NCBI RefSeq assembly: GCF_021261325.1
Contig: NZ_JAJSBI010000025.1
Span: forward strand, 1-64,000
From: Streptomyces guryensis
Lineage (GTDB): Bacteria; Actinomycetota; Actinomycetes; Streptomycetales; Streptomycetaceae
Direction: 5' to 3'
DNA: 64,000 nt
Both the position numbers and the translations under genes were made by a program. Positions within the stretch are counted from its first letter, which is position 1; every line of letters begins with the position of its first letter. The notes beneath the pieces were generated by a model. It was not told the origin of the DNA, searched no databases, and saw only the letters and a list, made by a program, of their open reading frames with translations. Of the stretch, positions 1 through 7,913 are shown piece by piece.

Positions 1-135
1 CGGCCGAGAACGGGGTATCAACATATCTGGCGTTGATTTTTGGCACGCTGTTGAGTTCTCAAGGAACGGACGCTTCCTTTGTACTCACCCTCTCGGGCTT
101 TCCTCCAGGCGCTTCCCTTCGGTCTTGCGTTTCCG

Positions 136-141
136 ACTCTA
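136..141 (-). promoter_or_regulatory. Likely -10 box of the leader-proximal rRNA promoter
   Basis: The minus strand reads TAGAGT at 136-141 inside the run TCTGATAGAGTCGGAAACGC, which I recognise as common just upstream of Streptomyces 16S genes. No good -35 box is visible at the right distance. Confidence 0.4.
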
Positions 142-188
142 TCAGATCCTTTCGGGCCTGATTCCCTGTCGGCGGGGCCTTTCGACAT

Positions 189-216
189 TCACTACGTTAA
201 CCGATTCTCCCGGCAA
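189..216 (-). promoter_or_regulatory. Possible second rRNA promoter (TTGCCG-N16-TAGTGA)
   Basis: On the minus strand TTGCCG (211-216) is separated by 16 bases from TAGTGA (189-194). It lies between the strong upstream promoter and the leader, where tandem rRNA promoters are expected. The match is weaker than the upstream one. Confidence 0.35.
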
Positions 217-354
217 CTCATAATCGAGTCCCGTGAGTCCGAATTCAGGCATGCAGACACGCCGAATTCGCCCCCGCTGAGGGGTGATCGTAGGTAGTGG
301 TTTGGCCGCTTCCGGCTGCAGGCGATTGCCGTACCCGGTTCAGCGGCTCGGGCT

Positions 355-383
355 ACATTACGCACCTTCCAGAGACGCGTCAA
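355..383 (-). promoter_or_regulatory. Upstream rRNA promoter (TTGACG-N17-TAATGT)
   Basis: On the minus strand the -35 box TTGACG lies at 378-383 and the -10 box TAATGT at 355-360, with a 17-base spacer. This is a near-ideal vegetative (HrdB-type) promoter pointing into the rRNA leader. The -35 box overlaps the TGA stop codon (380-382) of the DNA glycosylase gene, which reads in the same direction. Confidence 0.7.
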
Positions 384-1021
384 CTTGAACGGCGCCTCGG
401 GACGTGGGCCCGATAAGGGCTCACCGTCGGGTCGTTGGCGGTCCAGAAGCGCCACGGGTGTACGCCCCCGTCACCGGCCACGCCGGTGCGGGGACCGTTG
501 CGTACCTGGTCGGGGGCGACAGCGGTGCCCGTCAGGATCCGCAAGGGCGTGTCCCCCGGGGCACACGCGTCCGTGCCGTCGAGATCGCGGCCCACGTCCA
601 GGGCTGTGGCCAGGCGTGCGGGCCCTTTGGCCAGTTCCTTGTCGTTTCGGGCCGAGAGTCGACGTTTACGAGCGAGCTCGGCGCCCTCGATGATCTCGCC
701 GGCCCGGAGCAGGACCGCGCTCGCCTTCCCTTCGGGGCCGCACACCAGGTTCATGCAGAACCACATGCCGTAGGTGAAGTAGACGTATACGTGCCCGGGC
801 GGACCGAACATCACTCCGTTTCGGGCCGTGGGACCGCGATAGGCGTGGGAGCCGGGGTCGTTCGGGCCGTCGTAGGCCTCCACCTCTGTGAGGCGCAGTG
901 CGATCGGACCGTCCGGCGTCGTACGCACGAGGATGCGGCCCAGGAGGTCGGGGGCGACTTCCAGGACCGGGCGGTCGAAGAACTTCCTGGGCAGTGGCGT
1001 ACGGTCCGGTGGCGCGATCAT
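380..1021 (-). CDS. mpg: DNA-3-methyladenine glycosylase (AAG/Mpg family)
   Basis: The 213-residue product matches the AAG/MPG family of base-excision-repair glycosylases, which remove alkylated purines such as 3-methyladenine. The run KFFDRPVLEVAPDLLGR near the N-terminus, EVEAYDGPNDPGSHA at about residues 46-60 and the segment FGPPGHVYVYFTYGMWFCMN around residues 72-91 are family hallmarks, and the length is typical. The ATG at 1021 opens the conserved N-terminus. The gene is divergent from the spo0M-like gene. It is followed directly by the rRNA promoter, with no terminator visible between them, so read-through into the rRNA operon looks possible. Confidence 0.9.
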   Translation of the reverse strand: MIAPPDRTPLPRKFFDRPVLEVAPDLLGRILVRTTPDGPIALRLTEVEAYDGPNDPGSHAYRGPTARNGVMFGPPGHVYVYFTYGMWFCMNLVCGPEGKASAVLLRAGEIIEGAELARKRRLSARNDKELAKGPARLATALDVGRDLDGTDACAPGDTPLRILTGTAVAPDQVRNGPRTGVAGDGGVHPWRFWTANDPTVSPYRAHVPRRRSS

Positions 1022-1096
1022 GGGGCACGAGCCTAGTCCAGACGGGTGGAGGCCAAGGGGTGGTCAAGGTTCCCCCTCCTTGCCAGGGTGTGGGGC

Positions 1097-1122
1097 GGAA
1101 CCGGCCGTACCCGGATCGCGTT
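1097..1122 (+). promoter_or_regulatory. Candidate SigR-like ECF promoter (GGAAC-N18-GTT)
   Basis: GGAAC at 1097-1101 is followed after exactly 18 bases by GTT at 1120-1122, the spacing of Streptomyces SigR (thiol-stress ECF sigma) promoters. It lies 37 bases before the ATG of the spo0M-like gene. Such a short motif can occur by chance, so this is a candidate only. Confidence 0.35.
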
Positions 1123-1158
1123 TGTAGGGATCAAGGGTCCACACGTATAGGGAGAGAC

Positions 1159-1941
1159 ATGGCGTTCAAGAAGCTGCTCGCGAGCCTGGGGGCCGGCGGG
1201 GCTTCGGTCGAGACGGTGCTGACCGAGGTCAACGTCGTTCCGGGCGGCGTCGTCCAGGGGGAGGTGCGGATCCAGGGCGGGTCCGTGAACCAGGACATCG
1301 AGGGCCTGTCCGTCGGTCTGCAGGCGCGGGTCGAGGTGGAGAGCGGCGACGAGGAGTACAAGCAGAACATCGAGTTCACCAAGGTGCGGCTCGGTGGCGC
1401 CTTCGAGCTGCAGGCCGGAGCCGTGCACGCGGTGCCTTTCGGGCTCGAGATCCCGTGGGAGACGCCGGTCACGATGATCGACGGGCAGGCGCTGCGCGGG
1501 ATGAACATCGGGGTGACCACGGAGCTGGCGATCGCGCGGGCCATCGACTCCGGTGACCTGGACCCGATCAATGTGCATCCGCTGCCGGCGCAGAAGGCGA
1601 TCCTGGACGCGTTCATCCAGCTGGGCTTCCGCTTCAAGAACGCGGACATGGAGCGTGGACACATCCGGGGTACCCGGCAGAAGCTGCCGTTCTACCAGGA
1701 GATCGAGTTCTACCCGCCGTCGCAGTACCGCGGGCTGAACCAGGTCGAGTTGAGCTTCGTGGCCGACGAGCACGCCATGGACGTCATCCTGGAGATGGAC
1801 AAGAAACCCGGTCTGTTCAGCGAGGGCAGTGACACGTTCCGCTCGTTCCAGGTGGGTCTGCACGACTTCCATGGGACCGACTGGGCTGCGTACCTCAACC
1901 AGTGGCTGTCCGAGGTCGGCAGCAAGCGCAACTGGTTCTAG
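1159..1941 (+). CDS. Spo0M family sporulation-control protein
   Basis: The 260-residue protein belongs to the Spo0M/arrestin-like family, named for a Bacillus protein that affects sporulation. It starts MAFKKLLASLGAGGASVETVL and contains the family's beta-sandwich region (VNVVPGGVVQGEVRIQGG; LEIPWETPVT; YQEIEFYPPSQYRG). The ATG at 1159 was chosen because GGGAGAG precedes it and the family N-terminus begins there, although the frame is open further upstream. It has no signal peptide or membrane segment. Its exact role in Streptomyces is not known from sequence. A possible SigR-type promoter lies upstream. Confidence 0.88.
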   Translation: MAFKKLLASLGAGGASVETVLTEVNVVPGGVVQGEVRIQGGSVNQDIEGLSVGLQARVEVESGDEEYKQNIEFTKVRLGGAFELQAGAVHAVPFGLEIPWETPVTMIDGQALRGMNIGVTTELAIARAIDSGDLDPINVHPLPAQKAILDAFIQLGFRFKNADMERGHIRGTRQKLPFYQEIEFYPPSQYRGLNQVELSFVADEHAMDVILEMDKKPGLFSEGSDTFRSFQVGLHDFHGTDWAAYLNQWLSEVGSKRNWF

Positions 1942-1983
1942 GCTCGGAACTGCTGATTCCGTCATCGATCAGGAGGTACCGAG

Positions 1984-2523
1984 GTGACCGAGCTCAAGCG
2001 ACGGCCGCTCCCCCATGACTTCCATCCGCCCGTGCCGTCGTTCACGGTCACGAGCGAGGACGTCCAGGAGGGCGCCACGCTCAAGGACGCTCAGGTCTAC
2101 GCGGCCGGCAACACCTCGCCGCAGCTGCGGTGGGAGGGCTTCCCCGCCGAGACCAAGAGCTTCGCCGTGACCTGCTACGACCCGGACGCCCCTACGGGGA
2201 GTGGGTTCTGGCACTGGTCCGTGTTCGACATCCCGGCCTCGGTGACCGAGCTGCCGGCCGGTGCGGGCAGCGGCAAGTTCGAGGGGCTGCCCGAGGGTGC
2301 CGTGCAGGTGCGCAACGACTACGGGAGCAAGGAATTCGGCGGGGCCGCTCCGCCTCCCGGGGACGGCCCGCACCGGTATGTGTTCACGGTGTACGCCGTG
2401 GATCAGGAGAAGTTGGGACCGGATTCCGATGTCTCGCCCGCCGTCGTCGGCTTCAATCTGCGCTTCCACGCGATCGCGCGTGCCCAGCTGATCGGCGAGT
2501 ACGAGGTGCCCGCCGAAGACTGA
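1984..2523 (+). CDS. YbhB/YbcL family PEBP-like protein
   Basis: The 179-residue protein belongs to the phosphatidylethanolamine-binding/Raf-kinase-inhibitor-like family (bacterial YbhB/YbcL branch). Visible hallmarks are NTSPQLRWEGFPAETKSFAV, the DPDAPTGSGFWHW segment lining the ligand pocket, and the GPHRY motif near residue 130. The start is GTG with a strong AGGAGGT at 1970-1976. No signal peptide is present, so it should be cytoplasmic. The bacterial role is poorly defined. Confidence 0.9.
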   Translation: MTELKRRPLPHDFHPPVPSFTVTSEDVQEGATLKDAQVYAAGNTSPQLRWEGFPAETKSFAVTCYDPDAPTGSGFWHWSVFDIPASVTELPAGAGSGKFEGLPEGAVQVRNDYGSKEFGGAAPPPGDGPHRYVFTVYAVDQEKLGPDSDVSPAVVGFNLRFHAIARAQLIGEYEVPAED

Positions 2524-2667
2524 CGTTCATGGAACGTTTGCCCGCCTCTGGTCTTGGAATTGATCAGGGGCGGGCAGTTTTTATTGCGTTGTCCATCTCG
2601 GCGTGCCCGGCCAGAGTTGATCCACGCCCGCCAGGTGGTGGGCCGGAGCGCATGGGAGGTGGGCTGG

Positions 2668-3174
2668 ATGCGGGACACGCTGGTACTGAACGCGAGCTTT
2701 GAGCCGCTGTCGACGGTGACTTTGAATCGAGCCGTCGTTCTGGTGCTGCAGGACAAGGCCGTTGTCGAGCAGGCCCACCCCGAGCTGCGCATGCGTGGAG
2801 CCGCGGTCGACATACCCGCGCCCCGGGTGATCCGGCTGTGCCGGTACGTGAGGGTGCCGTTCCGAAGACAAGCTCCGTGGTCGAGGCGGGGTGTGCTGGT
2901 CAGGGACCGGCACCGGTGCGCGTACTGCGGTCGCCGGGCGACCACGGTGGACCATGTGGTGCCGAGGGCGCAGGGTGGTCAGGACTCGTGGCTGAACACG
3001 GTGGCCTCGTGCGCGGAGGACAACCACCGCAAGGCGGACCGGACTCCGGAGCAGGCGGGTATGCCGTTGCTTCGGCAGCCGTTCGAGCCGACGCCGGCCG
3101 ACGCGATGTTGCTTGCCCTGGGGAGTGATGACTTCGAGGCGCTGCCTGGTTGGTTGGCACGGGAGGCCGCCTAG
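2668..3174 (+). CDS. HNH endonuclease domain protein
   Basis: The 168-residue protein carries a C-terminal HNH nuclease domain. Zinc-binding cysteines are Cys84 and Cys87 (CAYC) and Cys115, the catalytic motif is Asp95-His96 (DHVVPRAQGG), and the last element is DNHRK (118-122). The N-terminal 60 residues (VLNASFEPLSTVTLNRAVVL) are typical of a widespread actinobacterial HNH family. The ATG at 2668 follows GGGAGGTGGG. The cellular target is unknown, and no restriction-modification or mobile-element partner lies nearby. Confidence 0.88.
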   Translation: MRDTLVLNASFEPLSTVTLNRAVVLVLQDKAVVEQAHPELRMRGAAVDIPAPRVIRLCRYVRVPFRRQAPWSRRGVLVRDRHRCAYCGRRATTVDHVVPRAQGGQDSWLNTVASCAEDNHRKADRTPEQAGMPLLRQPFEPTPADAMLLALGSDDFEALPGWLAREAA

Positions 3175-3186
3175 GCGTCTGCCGGG

Positions 3187-3251
3187 TTCCGGTCGTCTTG
3201 CGGCTTCCGGTCGGATGTGGCTTGTCGCGCAGTTCCCCGCGCCCCTCAGGG
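3187..3251. repeat. Copy A of dispersed 3'-end element
   Basis: The segment contains GCGCAGTTCCCCGCGCCCC near 3225-3243, preceded by a degenerate GTCTTGCGGCTTCCGG...GTGGCTTGTC. It resembles the elements at 28622-28728, 49480-49560 and 53620-53682. It lies between the convergent HNH and SPFH genes. Confidence 0.5.
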
Positions 3252-3283
3252 AGGGTGCGGGGAACCTTCGTATGCAGGTGACG

Positions 3284-4228
3284 TCAGTCGATCGACGGCT
3301 TCTCTCGGCGTTCCGGAGCCTTCTCCGATCCTCCGCCGCCCGAGTTGCCGCCGAACGGGCCGAAGTTGCCCATCGCGCCGGACAGGCCCTTGAGGGCGTC
3401 GCCGATTTCGCTGGGGACGATCCAGAGCTTGTTGGCGTCGCCCTCGGCGATCTTCGGGAGCATCTGGAGGTACTGGTAGCTGAGGAGCTTCTGGTCCGGG
3501 TCGCCGGCGTGGATGGCCTCGAAGACCGTACGGACGGCCTGGGCCTCGCCCTCCGCGCGCAGGGCGGCGGCCTTGGCCTCACCCTCGGCGCGCAGGATCT
3601 GGGACTGCTTCTCACCTTCGGCGGTGAGGATCGCGGCCTGGCGGGTACCTTCGGCGGTGAGGATCGCGGCGCGCTTGTCACGGTCGGCGCGCATCTGCTT
3701 CTCCATCGAGTCCTGGATGGAGGTGGGCGGTTCGATGGCCTTGAGCTCGACGCGGTTGACGCGGATTCCCCACTTGCCGGTGGCCTCGTCGAGGACGCCG
3801 CGCAGGGCCGCGTTGATCTCCTCGCGGGAGGTCAGGGTCCGCTCGAGGTCCATGCCACCGATGATGTTGCGGAGCGTGGTGACCGTCAGCTGCTCGATCG
3901 CCTGGATGTAGCTGGCGACTTCGTAGGTCGCGGCCCGGGCGTCGGTGACCTGGTAATAGATGACCGTGTCGATGTTGACGACCAGGTTGTCCTGGGTGAT
4001 CACCGGTTGCGGCGGGAACGGCACGACCTGCTCGCGGAGGTCGATGCGGTTGCGGATCGTGTCGATGAACGGGACCACGATGTTGAGGCCCGCGTTGAGT
4101 GTCCGCGTGTAGCGGCCGAAGCGCTCGACGATTGCGGCGCTGGCCTGTGGGATGACTTGGATTGTCCTGATCAGGGCGATGAAGACCAACACCACCAGAA
4201 TGACCAGGACGATGATGACCGGTTCCAT
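3284..4228 (-). CDS. SPFH/Band 7 domain membrane protein (slipin/QmcA-like)
   Basis: The 314-residue protein has one N-terminal membrane helix (about residues 3-22), an SPFH/Band 7 domain (VPQASAAIVERFGRY through about residue 190) and an alanine/glutamate-rich coiled-coil made of repeats of the type AEGEKQSQILRAEGEAKAAA (about 190-235). The tail is rich in Gly, Ser and charged residues. Such proteins oligomerise on the membrane and organise microdomains. It lies downstream of a NfeD-family gene on the same strand, the classic SPFH-NfeD partnership. Confidence 0.9.
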   Translation of the reverse strand: MEPVIIVLVILVVLVFIALIRTIQVIPQASAAIVERFGRYTRTLNAGLNIVVPFIDTIRNRIDLREQVVPFPPQPVITQDNLVVNIDTVIYYQVTDARAATYEVASYIQAIEQLTVTTLRNIIGGMDLERTLTSREEINAALRGVLDEATGKWGIRVNRVELKAIEPPTSIQDSMEKQMRADRDKRAAILTAEGTRQAAILTAEGEKQSQILRAEGEAKAAALRAEGEAQAVRTVFEAIHAGDPDQKLLSYQYLQMLPKIAEGDANKLWIVPSEIGDALKGLSGAMGNFGPFGGNSGGGGSEKAPERREKPSID

Positions 4229-4361
4229 CGCGTCGTTCCCCGTACCCTTCTCCGCCTCGGCGCTTTCGGAAGATCTTATGGTTGTTGAAGATCTTGCTGG
4301 TCGAGTCTGACAGACCCTCGCACAACTCGTGGGCTGTTCGCTTCAGTTGAGTCCTACGAGG

Positions 4362-4793
4362 TCAGATGACGATCGCGGTGGCCCCTTCGATCTCCACGAC
4401 ATCCACTTCCTGCCCCACTTCGTAGGCGCTGGCGGCGTCGAGCGAGCGCGCCGACCAGACCTCGCCGGCCAGCTTGATCCGGCCCCCGGAGCCGTCGACG
4501 CGCTCGAGTACCACGGCCTGCTTGCCCTTCAACGCCTCGACTCCGGTGGCGAGTTGGGGACGTTGCGCGCTGTGCCGGACCGCGATGGGGCGTACGACGG
4601 CGATAAGGGCGACCGAGACCACGACGAAGGTGAGTACCTGGGCCACGGAACCGAAGCCCACTCCGGCCATGACGGCGGCGGCGACGGCGCCCACCGCGAG
4701 CATGCCGAACTCCGGCATCGCGGTGACCACGAGCGGGATTCCGAGCGCAGCCGCGCCGACGAGCCACCACACCCATGCGTCGATGTCGTTCAC
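4362..4793 (-). CDS. NfeD family membrane protein
   Basis: The 143-residue protein has two or three N-terminal membrane helices (residues about 8-65) and a C-terminal OB-fold NfeD domain (ATGVEALKGKQAVVLERV ... GQEVDVVEIEGATAIVI). It is the short form without a ClpP-like protease domain. The GTG start at 4793 has only a weak ribosome-binding site. It precedes the SPFH gene by about 130 bases, and the two products are expected to act together in the membrane. Confidence 0.85.
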   Translation of the reverse strand: MNDIDAWVWWLVGAAALGIPLVVTAMPEFGMLAVGAVAAAVMAGVGFGSVAQVLTFVVVSVALIAVVRPIAVRHSAQRPQLATGVEALKGKQAVVLERVDGSGGRIKLAGEVWSARSLDAASAYEVGQEVDVVEIEGATAIVI

Positions 4794-4887
4794 ATGGTCA
4801 TGGTAGGACCGCGGGTCCTGCCTCCGACAGGGCGCGATGCGGCCGGGACGCGCTTCTTACCCGTGTTTTCGCGCGGGCTTCACACGG

Positions 4888-5679
4888 TCAGGACAGTGGC
4901 AGGCCCTGGGCGGTCCAGCGGTCGCCGACCTGTTCGACGACGAGCGGGAGGCCGAAGCAGAGGGAGAGGTTGCGGGAGGTGAGTTCGAGCTCCAGCGGGC
5001 CGGCGGCGAGGACCTTGCCCTGGCGGATCATCAGGACGTGGGTGAAGCCGGGGGCGATCTCCTCGACATGGTGGGTGACCATGATCATCGAGGGGGCGAT
5101 CGGATCGCGGGCGAGACGGCCGAGGCGGCGGACCAGGTCCTCGCGGCCGCCGAGGTCGAGGCCGGCGGCGGGCTCGTCGAGGAGCAGGAGTTCGGGGTCG
5201 GTCATCAGGGCGCGGGCGATGAGGGTGCGCTTGCGCTCGCCCTCGGAGAGGGTGCCGAACTTTCGGTCCGCGTACTCGGTCATGCCGAGGCGGTCGAGGA
5301 AGGCTCGGGCGCGCTGCTCGTCGATGTCCTCGTAGTCCTCGTGCCAGCCGGCGGTCATGCCGTAGGCGGCGGTGAGCACGGTCTGCAGGACGGTCTGGCG
5401 CTTGGGGAGCTTGTCGGCCATGGCGATGCCGGCCATGCCGATGCGGGGGCGCAGCTCGAAGACGTCGACCTTGCCGAGGGTCTCGCCGAGGATGGTGGCG
5501 CTGCCGTTGCTGGGGAAGAGGTAGCTGGAGGCGACGTTCAGGAGGGTCGTCTTGCCGGCGCCGTTGGGGCCGAGGATGACCCAGCGCTCGCCTTCCTTGA
5601 CCGACCAGGAGACCTGGTCCACCAGAGCCCGGCCCTCCCGGACCACGGATACGTCCTGAAGCTCCAGAACATCGCTCAT
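4888..5679 (-). CDS. ABC transporter ATP-binding protein
   Basis: The 263-residue ATPase has Walker A GPNGAGKT (37-44), the signature LSEGERKR (144-151), Walker B LLLLDEP (164-170) and the H-loop in VTHHVEEI near residue 199. The ATG at 5679 was chosen because the canonical MSDVLELQDVSVVREGRALV start follows it. No permease gene is adjacent, so its partner is unknown. The HEDYEDIDEQRARAFLDRLG segment is typical of the ModF/YlmA-like stand-alone group. Confidence 0.85.
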   Translation of the reverse strand: MSDVLELQDVSVVREGRALVDQVSWSVKEGERWVILGPNGAGKTTLLNVASSYLFPSNGSATILGETLGKVDVFELRPRIGMAGIAMADKLPKRQTVLQTVLTAAYGMTAGWHEDYEDIDEQRARAFLDRLGMTEYADRKFGTLSEGERKRTLIARALMTDPELLLLDEPAAGLDLGGREDLVRRLGRLARDPIAPSMIMVTHHVEEIAPGFTHVLMIRQGKVLAAGPLELELTSRNLSLCFGLPLVVEQVGDRWTAQGLPLS

Positions 5680-5819
5680 GAGCGCGTTGTCTCCCCTTGC
5701 AGTGTGGCCGGTCTCGGCATCTCGGCTGTCGCGTGCGCGCTTTCGGGCGCAGCCCTCGATGAAATCTACGCCACCGGCCGCCCGGCCCATTCCATCGGTC
5801 CGGTCCTTAGGGTGGGGGC

Positions 5820-6608
5820 ATGCTCTCGGAACCGCGTTCAGGACGCTTTGCGGCTTGGGGAAATGCCCTTTTGGCCGGACTTGTCTCACCAGACGATGCT
5901 GTGCTCACGATCGTCGGGGACGATGCCGTGCATCGCATGGAGGGGCTGCCCGGCGAGTCGGCACCTGTCGGGCTCACGCTCGCCCTGGGCCGGCTGCGGG
6001 CGCTCGGCGTCACGGGGCTGCGGGTCGCGCTGCCCGCGCCGGGGCATCCGCTGGGGCTGAGCGGGCCGCCGGAGTTCAATGCGCGGGCGATGGAGGCCGA
6101 GGAGGCGGTGGTCTGTCACGGCGCCGCGCTCGGGCTGGTGCCGGAGGTGTACGAGGCCGGACCGCACGGCGATGTGCACGTGGAGGTCGTGTGGCACTGC
6201 CTGCCGGTGCGGGAGGCTCCGCCGGCCGACGTGCCCTCGCTGGGTGAGGCCGAGCGGGAGCTGGCCGAGGCGTTGCGGGAGGCGACGGAGGTGCTGTCGC
6301 GGCTGGACGTCGCCGGGTCGGGGCCGGTGGCGGAGGCGGCGATCGATGCGTATCGGGCGCGGGCCGAGCGGGGGCGGGAGGTGCTGGCGCCGGGGTATCC
6401 GCCGCGGGCGGTGCGGGTGCTGGAGCTGGCGCAGCGGGTGGGACTGCTGATCGGCCTCGCCCAGGGCAACGGGCACGGGGGTGCGGTGAGCGCCGGTGAG
6501 ATGGGGGCGCGGGCTGAGGCTCTGCGGCCGGTGGAGCGGACGGCTCGGCGGGCGCAGGTCGCTGCGTACAACTCCGTTGTGGAGGAGCGGGAGCGGGGGG
6601 TGCGGTGA
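5820..6608 (+). CDS. Conserved hypothetical protein
   Basis: This 262-residue protein has no domain I recognise. It is Ala/Glu/Arg-rich with a predicted helical C-terminal half (ELAEALREATEVLSRLDVAG onward) and no signal peptide or membrane helix. The N-terminal part (DDAVLTIVGDDAVHRM) is more mixed alpha/beta. It is divergent from the ABC ATPase and convergent with chpE. Codon use is typical of the region, so I consider it real, but I assign no function. Confidence 0.7.
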   Translation: MLSEPRSGRFAAWGNALLAGLVSPDDAVLTIVGDDAVHRMEGLPGESAPVGLTLALGRLRALGVTGLRVALPAPGHPLGLSGPPEFNARAMEAEEAVVCHGAALGLVPEVYEAGPHGDVHVEVVWHCLPVREAPPADVPSLGEAERELAEALREATEVLSRLDVAGSGPVAEAAIDAYRARAERGREVLAPGYPPRAVRVLELAQRVGLLIGLAQGNGHGGAVSAGEMGARAEALRPVERTARRAQVAAYNSVVEERERGVR

Positions 6609-6634
6609 GCGTCGGTGTGTTTTGTGGCCGGCGG

Positions 6635-6790
6635 TTGTGACCCGGTCTGGGGGCTCCGCCCCAAGCCCCCGTGTCGGCCTGGACGGCCTCGTCCTCAAAC
6701 GCCGGACGGGCTGAGAGGGCCGACCGGCGCTGTAGAGCGGCTGCCCTCGAAGAGCTGTAAAGCCGCTGCCTTCAAAAAAGCGACTGCCCT
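6635..6790. repeat. Intergenic repeat cluster between convergent genes
   Basis: This segment contains GGGGGCTCCGCCCCAAGCCCC (around 6649-6669) and CTCGTCCTCAAACGCCGG (6690-6707), which I recognise as common Streptomyces intergenic repeat pieces. Three degenerate copies of a short unit related to GCCGCTGCCTTCAAAAAA follow (about 6738-6797). No gene is evident. Confidence 0.45.
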
Positions 6791-6801
6791 CAAAAAACTG
6801 A

Positions 6802-6830
6802 CCGGCCTCCCGGGATGCCCGGGAGGCCGG
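6802..6830 (-). terminator. Terminator of chpE
   Basis: CCGGCCTCCCGGG (6802-6814) and CCCGGGAGGCCGG (6818-6830) form a perfect 13-base stem with a 3-base loop. On the minus strand it is followed by CAGTTTTTTGAGG, giving the T-run of an intrinsic terminator just after chpE. It could also stop the convergent gene. Confidence 0.8.
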
Positions 6831-6856
6831 AGTCACTGCGTGCCGTGTGGCCTGGG

Positions 6857-7102
6857 TCAGTGGTTGACGGCCAGGTTGCCGAAGGCGGGGTTCAGCACGC
6901 CGACGACGTTCACGCTGTTGCCCGAGACGTTCACCGGGATGTGCACCGGGGCCTGGACCACGTTGCCCGAGACGATGCCGGGCGAGCCCACGGCAGTCCC
7001 GTCGGCGTGCGCACCGCAGGTGGCGGAGGCCATGCCGGCTCCAGCGGCGAGCAGACCGCCGGTCACCATCGTCACAGCCGCTGCCTTCTTCAGGTTCTTC
7101 AC
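6857..7102 (-). CDS. chpE: Short chaplin, ChpE-like
   Basis: The 81-residue product has a signal peptide (VKNLKKAAAVTMVTGGLLAA, cleavage near ASA at 25-27) and one chaplin domain (GSPGIVSGNVVQAPVHIPVN through NPAFGNLAVNH). Chaplins are secreted, self-assembling hydrophobic proteins that coat aerial hyphae. The domain lacks the two cysteines present in most chaplins, as in ChpE of S. coelicolor (SCO1800), which it closely resembles. One cysteine sits just after the predicted cleavage site instead. The GTG at 7102 has GGGAGGG upstream. Confidence 0.92.
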   Translation of the reverse strand: MKNLKKAAAVTMVTGGLLAAGAGMASATCGAHADGTAVGSPGIVSGNVVQAPVHIPVNVSGNSVNVVGVLNPAFGNLAVNH

Positions 7103-7123
7103 TTTCCAAGCCCTCCCTAGCGG

Positions 7124-7135
7124 TTGCCGCGGCAA
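7124..7135. promoter_or_regulatory. 12-base palindrome upstream of chpE
   Basis: TTGCCGCGGCAA at 7124-7135 is a perfect palindrome 22 bases before the chpE start codon. TTGCCGCGG recurs at 7242-7250. It could be an operator or a leader hairpin. There is no direct support for function. Confidence 0.25.
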
Positions 7136-7271
7136 TCGCCGCAGCACGCACTGAAGAACGGCGGAGATCCACGGAGGATGCGCCATCTGGGGGACATTCC
7201 CACGACGGTATGAATCTCAGTCCGGAAGGGAACCCTCCGTATTGCCGCGGCGTCCCGGCGCGCGGTGTGTT

Positions 7272-7913
7272 TCAGCCGGTCACGCCGTGGCGTACGGCCC
7301 ACAGCGCCGCCTGGGTGCGGTCTGCCAGGTCGAGCTTCATCAGGATGTTCGAGACGTGGGTCTTCACGGTCTTCTCGGACAGGACGAGAGCGCGCGCGAT
7401 CTCACGGTTCGAGCGGCCGTCCGCTATCAGGCCCAGCACCTCTCGCTCCCGTTCCGTGAGCGAACCGCCCCTGCCCTGGCCCGAGTTGGCCTCCTCCTGG
7501 GACAGCAGGGCGTCGGCGACCTCGGGCTGGAGCAGGATGTGCCCGGCGTGCACGGAGCGGATGGCGCCTGCCAGGGCGTCCGGGTCCACGTCCTTGTAGA
7601 CGTATCCGGCGGCGCCCGCGCGCAGGGCCGGGACCACCGTGCGCTGTTCGGTGAAGCTGGTGACGATCAGCACGCGCGCGGGATTGTTCAGATCGCGGAG
7701 TTTGCGCAGGGCGTCGACGCCGTCCATACCGGGCATCTTGACGTCCATCAGGACGACGTCGGGCTGCAGTTCCTCGGCGCGGGCGACTCCTTCGGCGCCG
7801 TCGGCCGCTTCGCCCACGACCTCGATGTCGTCCTGCACTTCGAGGAACGTACGCAGGCCGCGGCGGACCACCTGGTGGTCGTCGACGAGCAGCACCTTGA
7901 TTGCGTCAGCCAC
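7272..7913 (-). CDS. NarL/LuxR-type response regulator
   Basis: The 213-residue protein has an N-terminal receiver domain with acidic residues Asp11-Asp12, phosphoacceptor Asp57 (VVLMDVKMPG) and the conserved Lys near 107 (GYVYKD). A linker leads to a C-terminal LuxR-type HTH (LTEREREVLGLIADGRSNRE; KTVKTHVSNILMKL). It overlaps the histidine kinase gene by 8 bases, so the two are translationally coupled and form a two-component system. Target genes are unknown. chpE lies immediately downstream, but whether it is a target cannot be read from sequence. Confidence 0.93.
   Translation of the reverse strand: MADAIKVLLVDDHQVVRRGLRTFLEVQDDIEVVGEAADGAEGVARAEELQPDVVLMDVKMPGMDGVDALRKLRDLNNPARVLIVTSFTEQRTVVPALRAGAAGYVYKDVDPDALAGAIRSVHAGHILLQPEVADALLSQEEANSGQGRGGSLTEREREVLGLIADGRSNREIARALVLSEKTVKTHVSNILMKLDLADRTQAALWAVRHGVTG

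Larger units (their letters stand above)
1..379 (-). promoter_or_regulatory. rRNA operon leader and promoter region
   Basis: This stretch has no convincing gene. Read on the minus strand it ends at the left edge with the motif TTGAGAACTCAACAG (around positions 49-63), followed by a short run that I recognise as the conserved leader just before 16S rRNA in Streptomyces. An rRNA operon therefore probably begins just left of the window and is transcribed leftward. Streptomyces rRNA operons usually have several tandem promoters, and several promoter-like boxes are visible here (listed separately). The 16S gene itself is not in the window, so the identification rests on the leader sequence alone. 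Confidence 0.75.

Noticed and set aside
2668..3174. HNH gene as part of a mobile element or defence system
   Set aside because: It has core codon use, no neighbouring transposase, methyltransferase or integrase, and belongs to a broadly conserved actinobacterial family.
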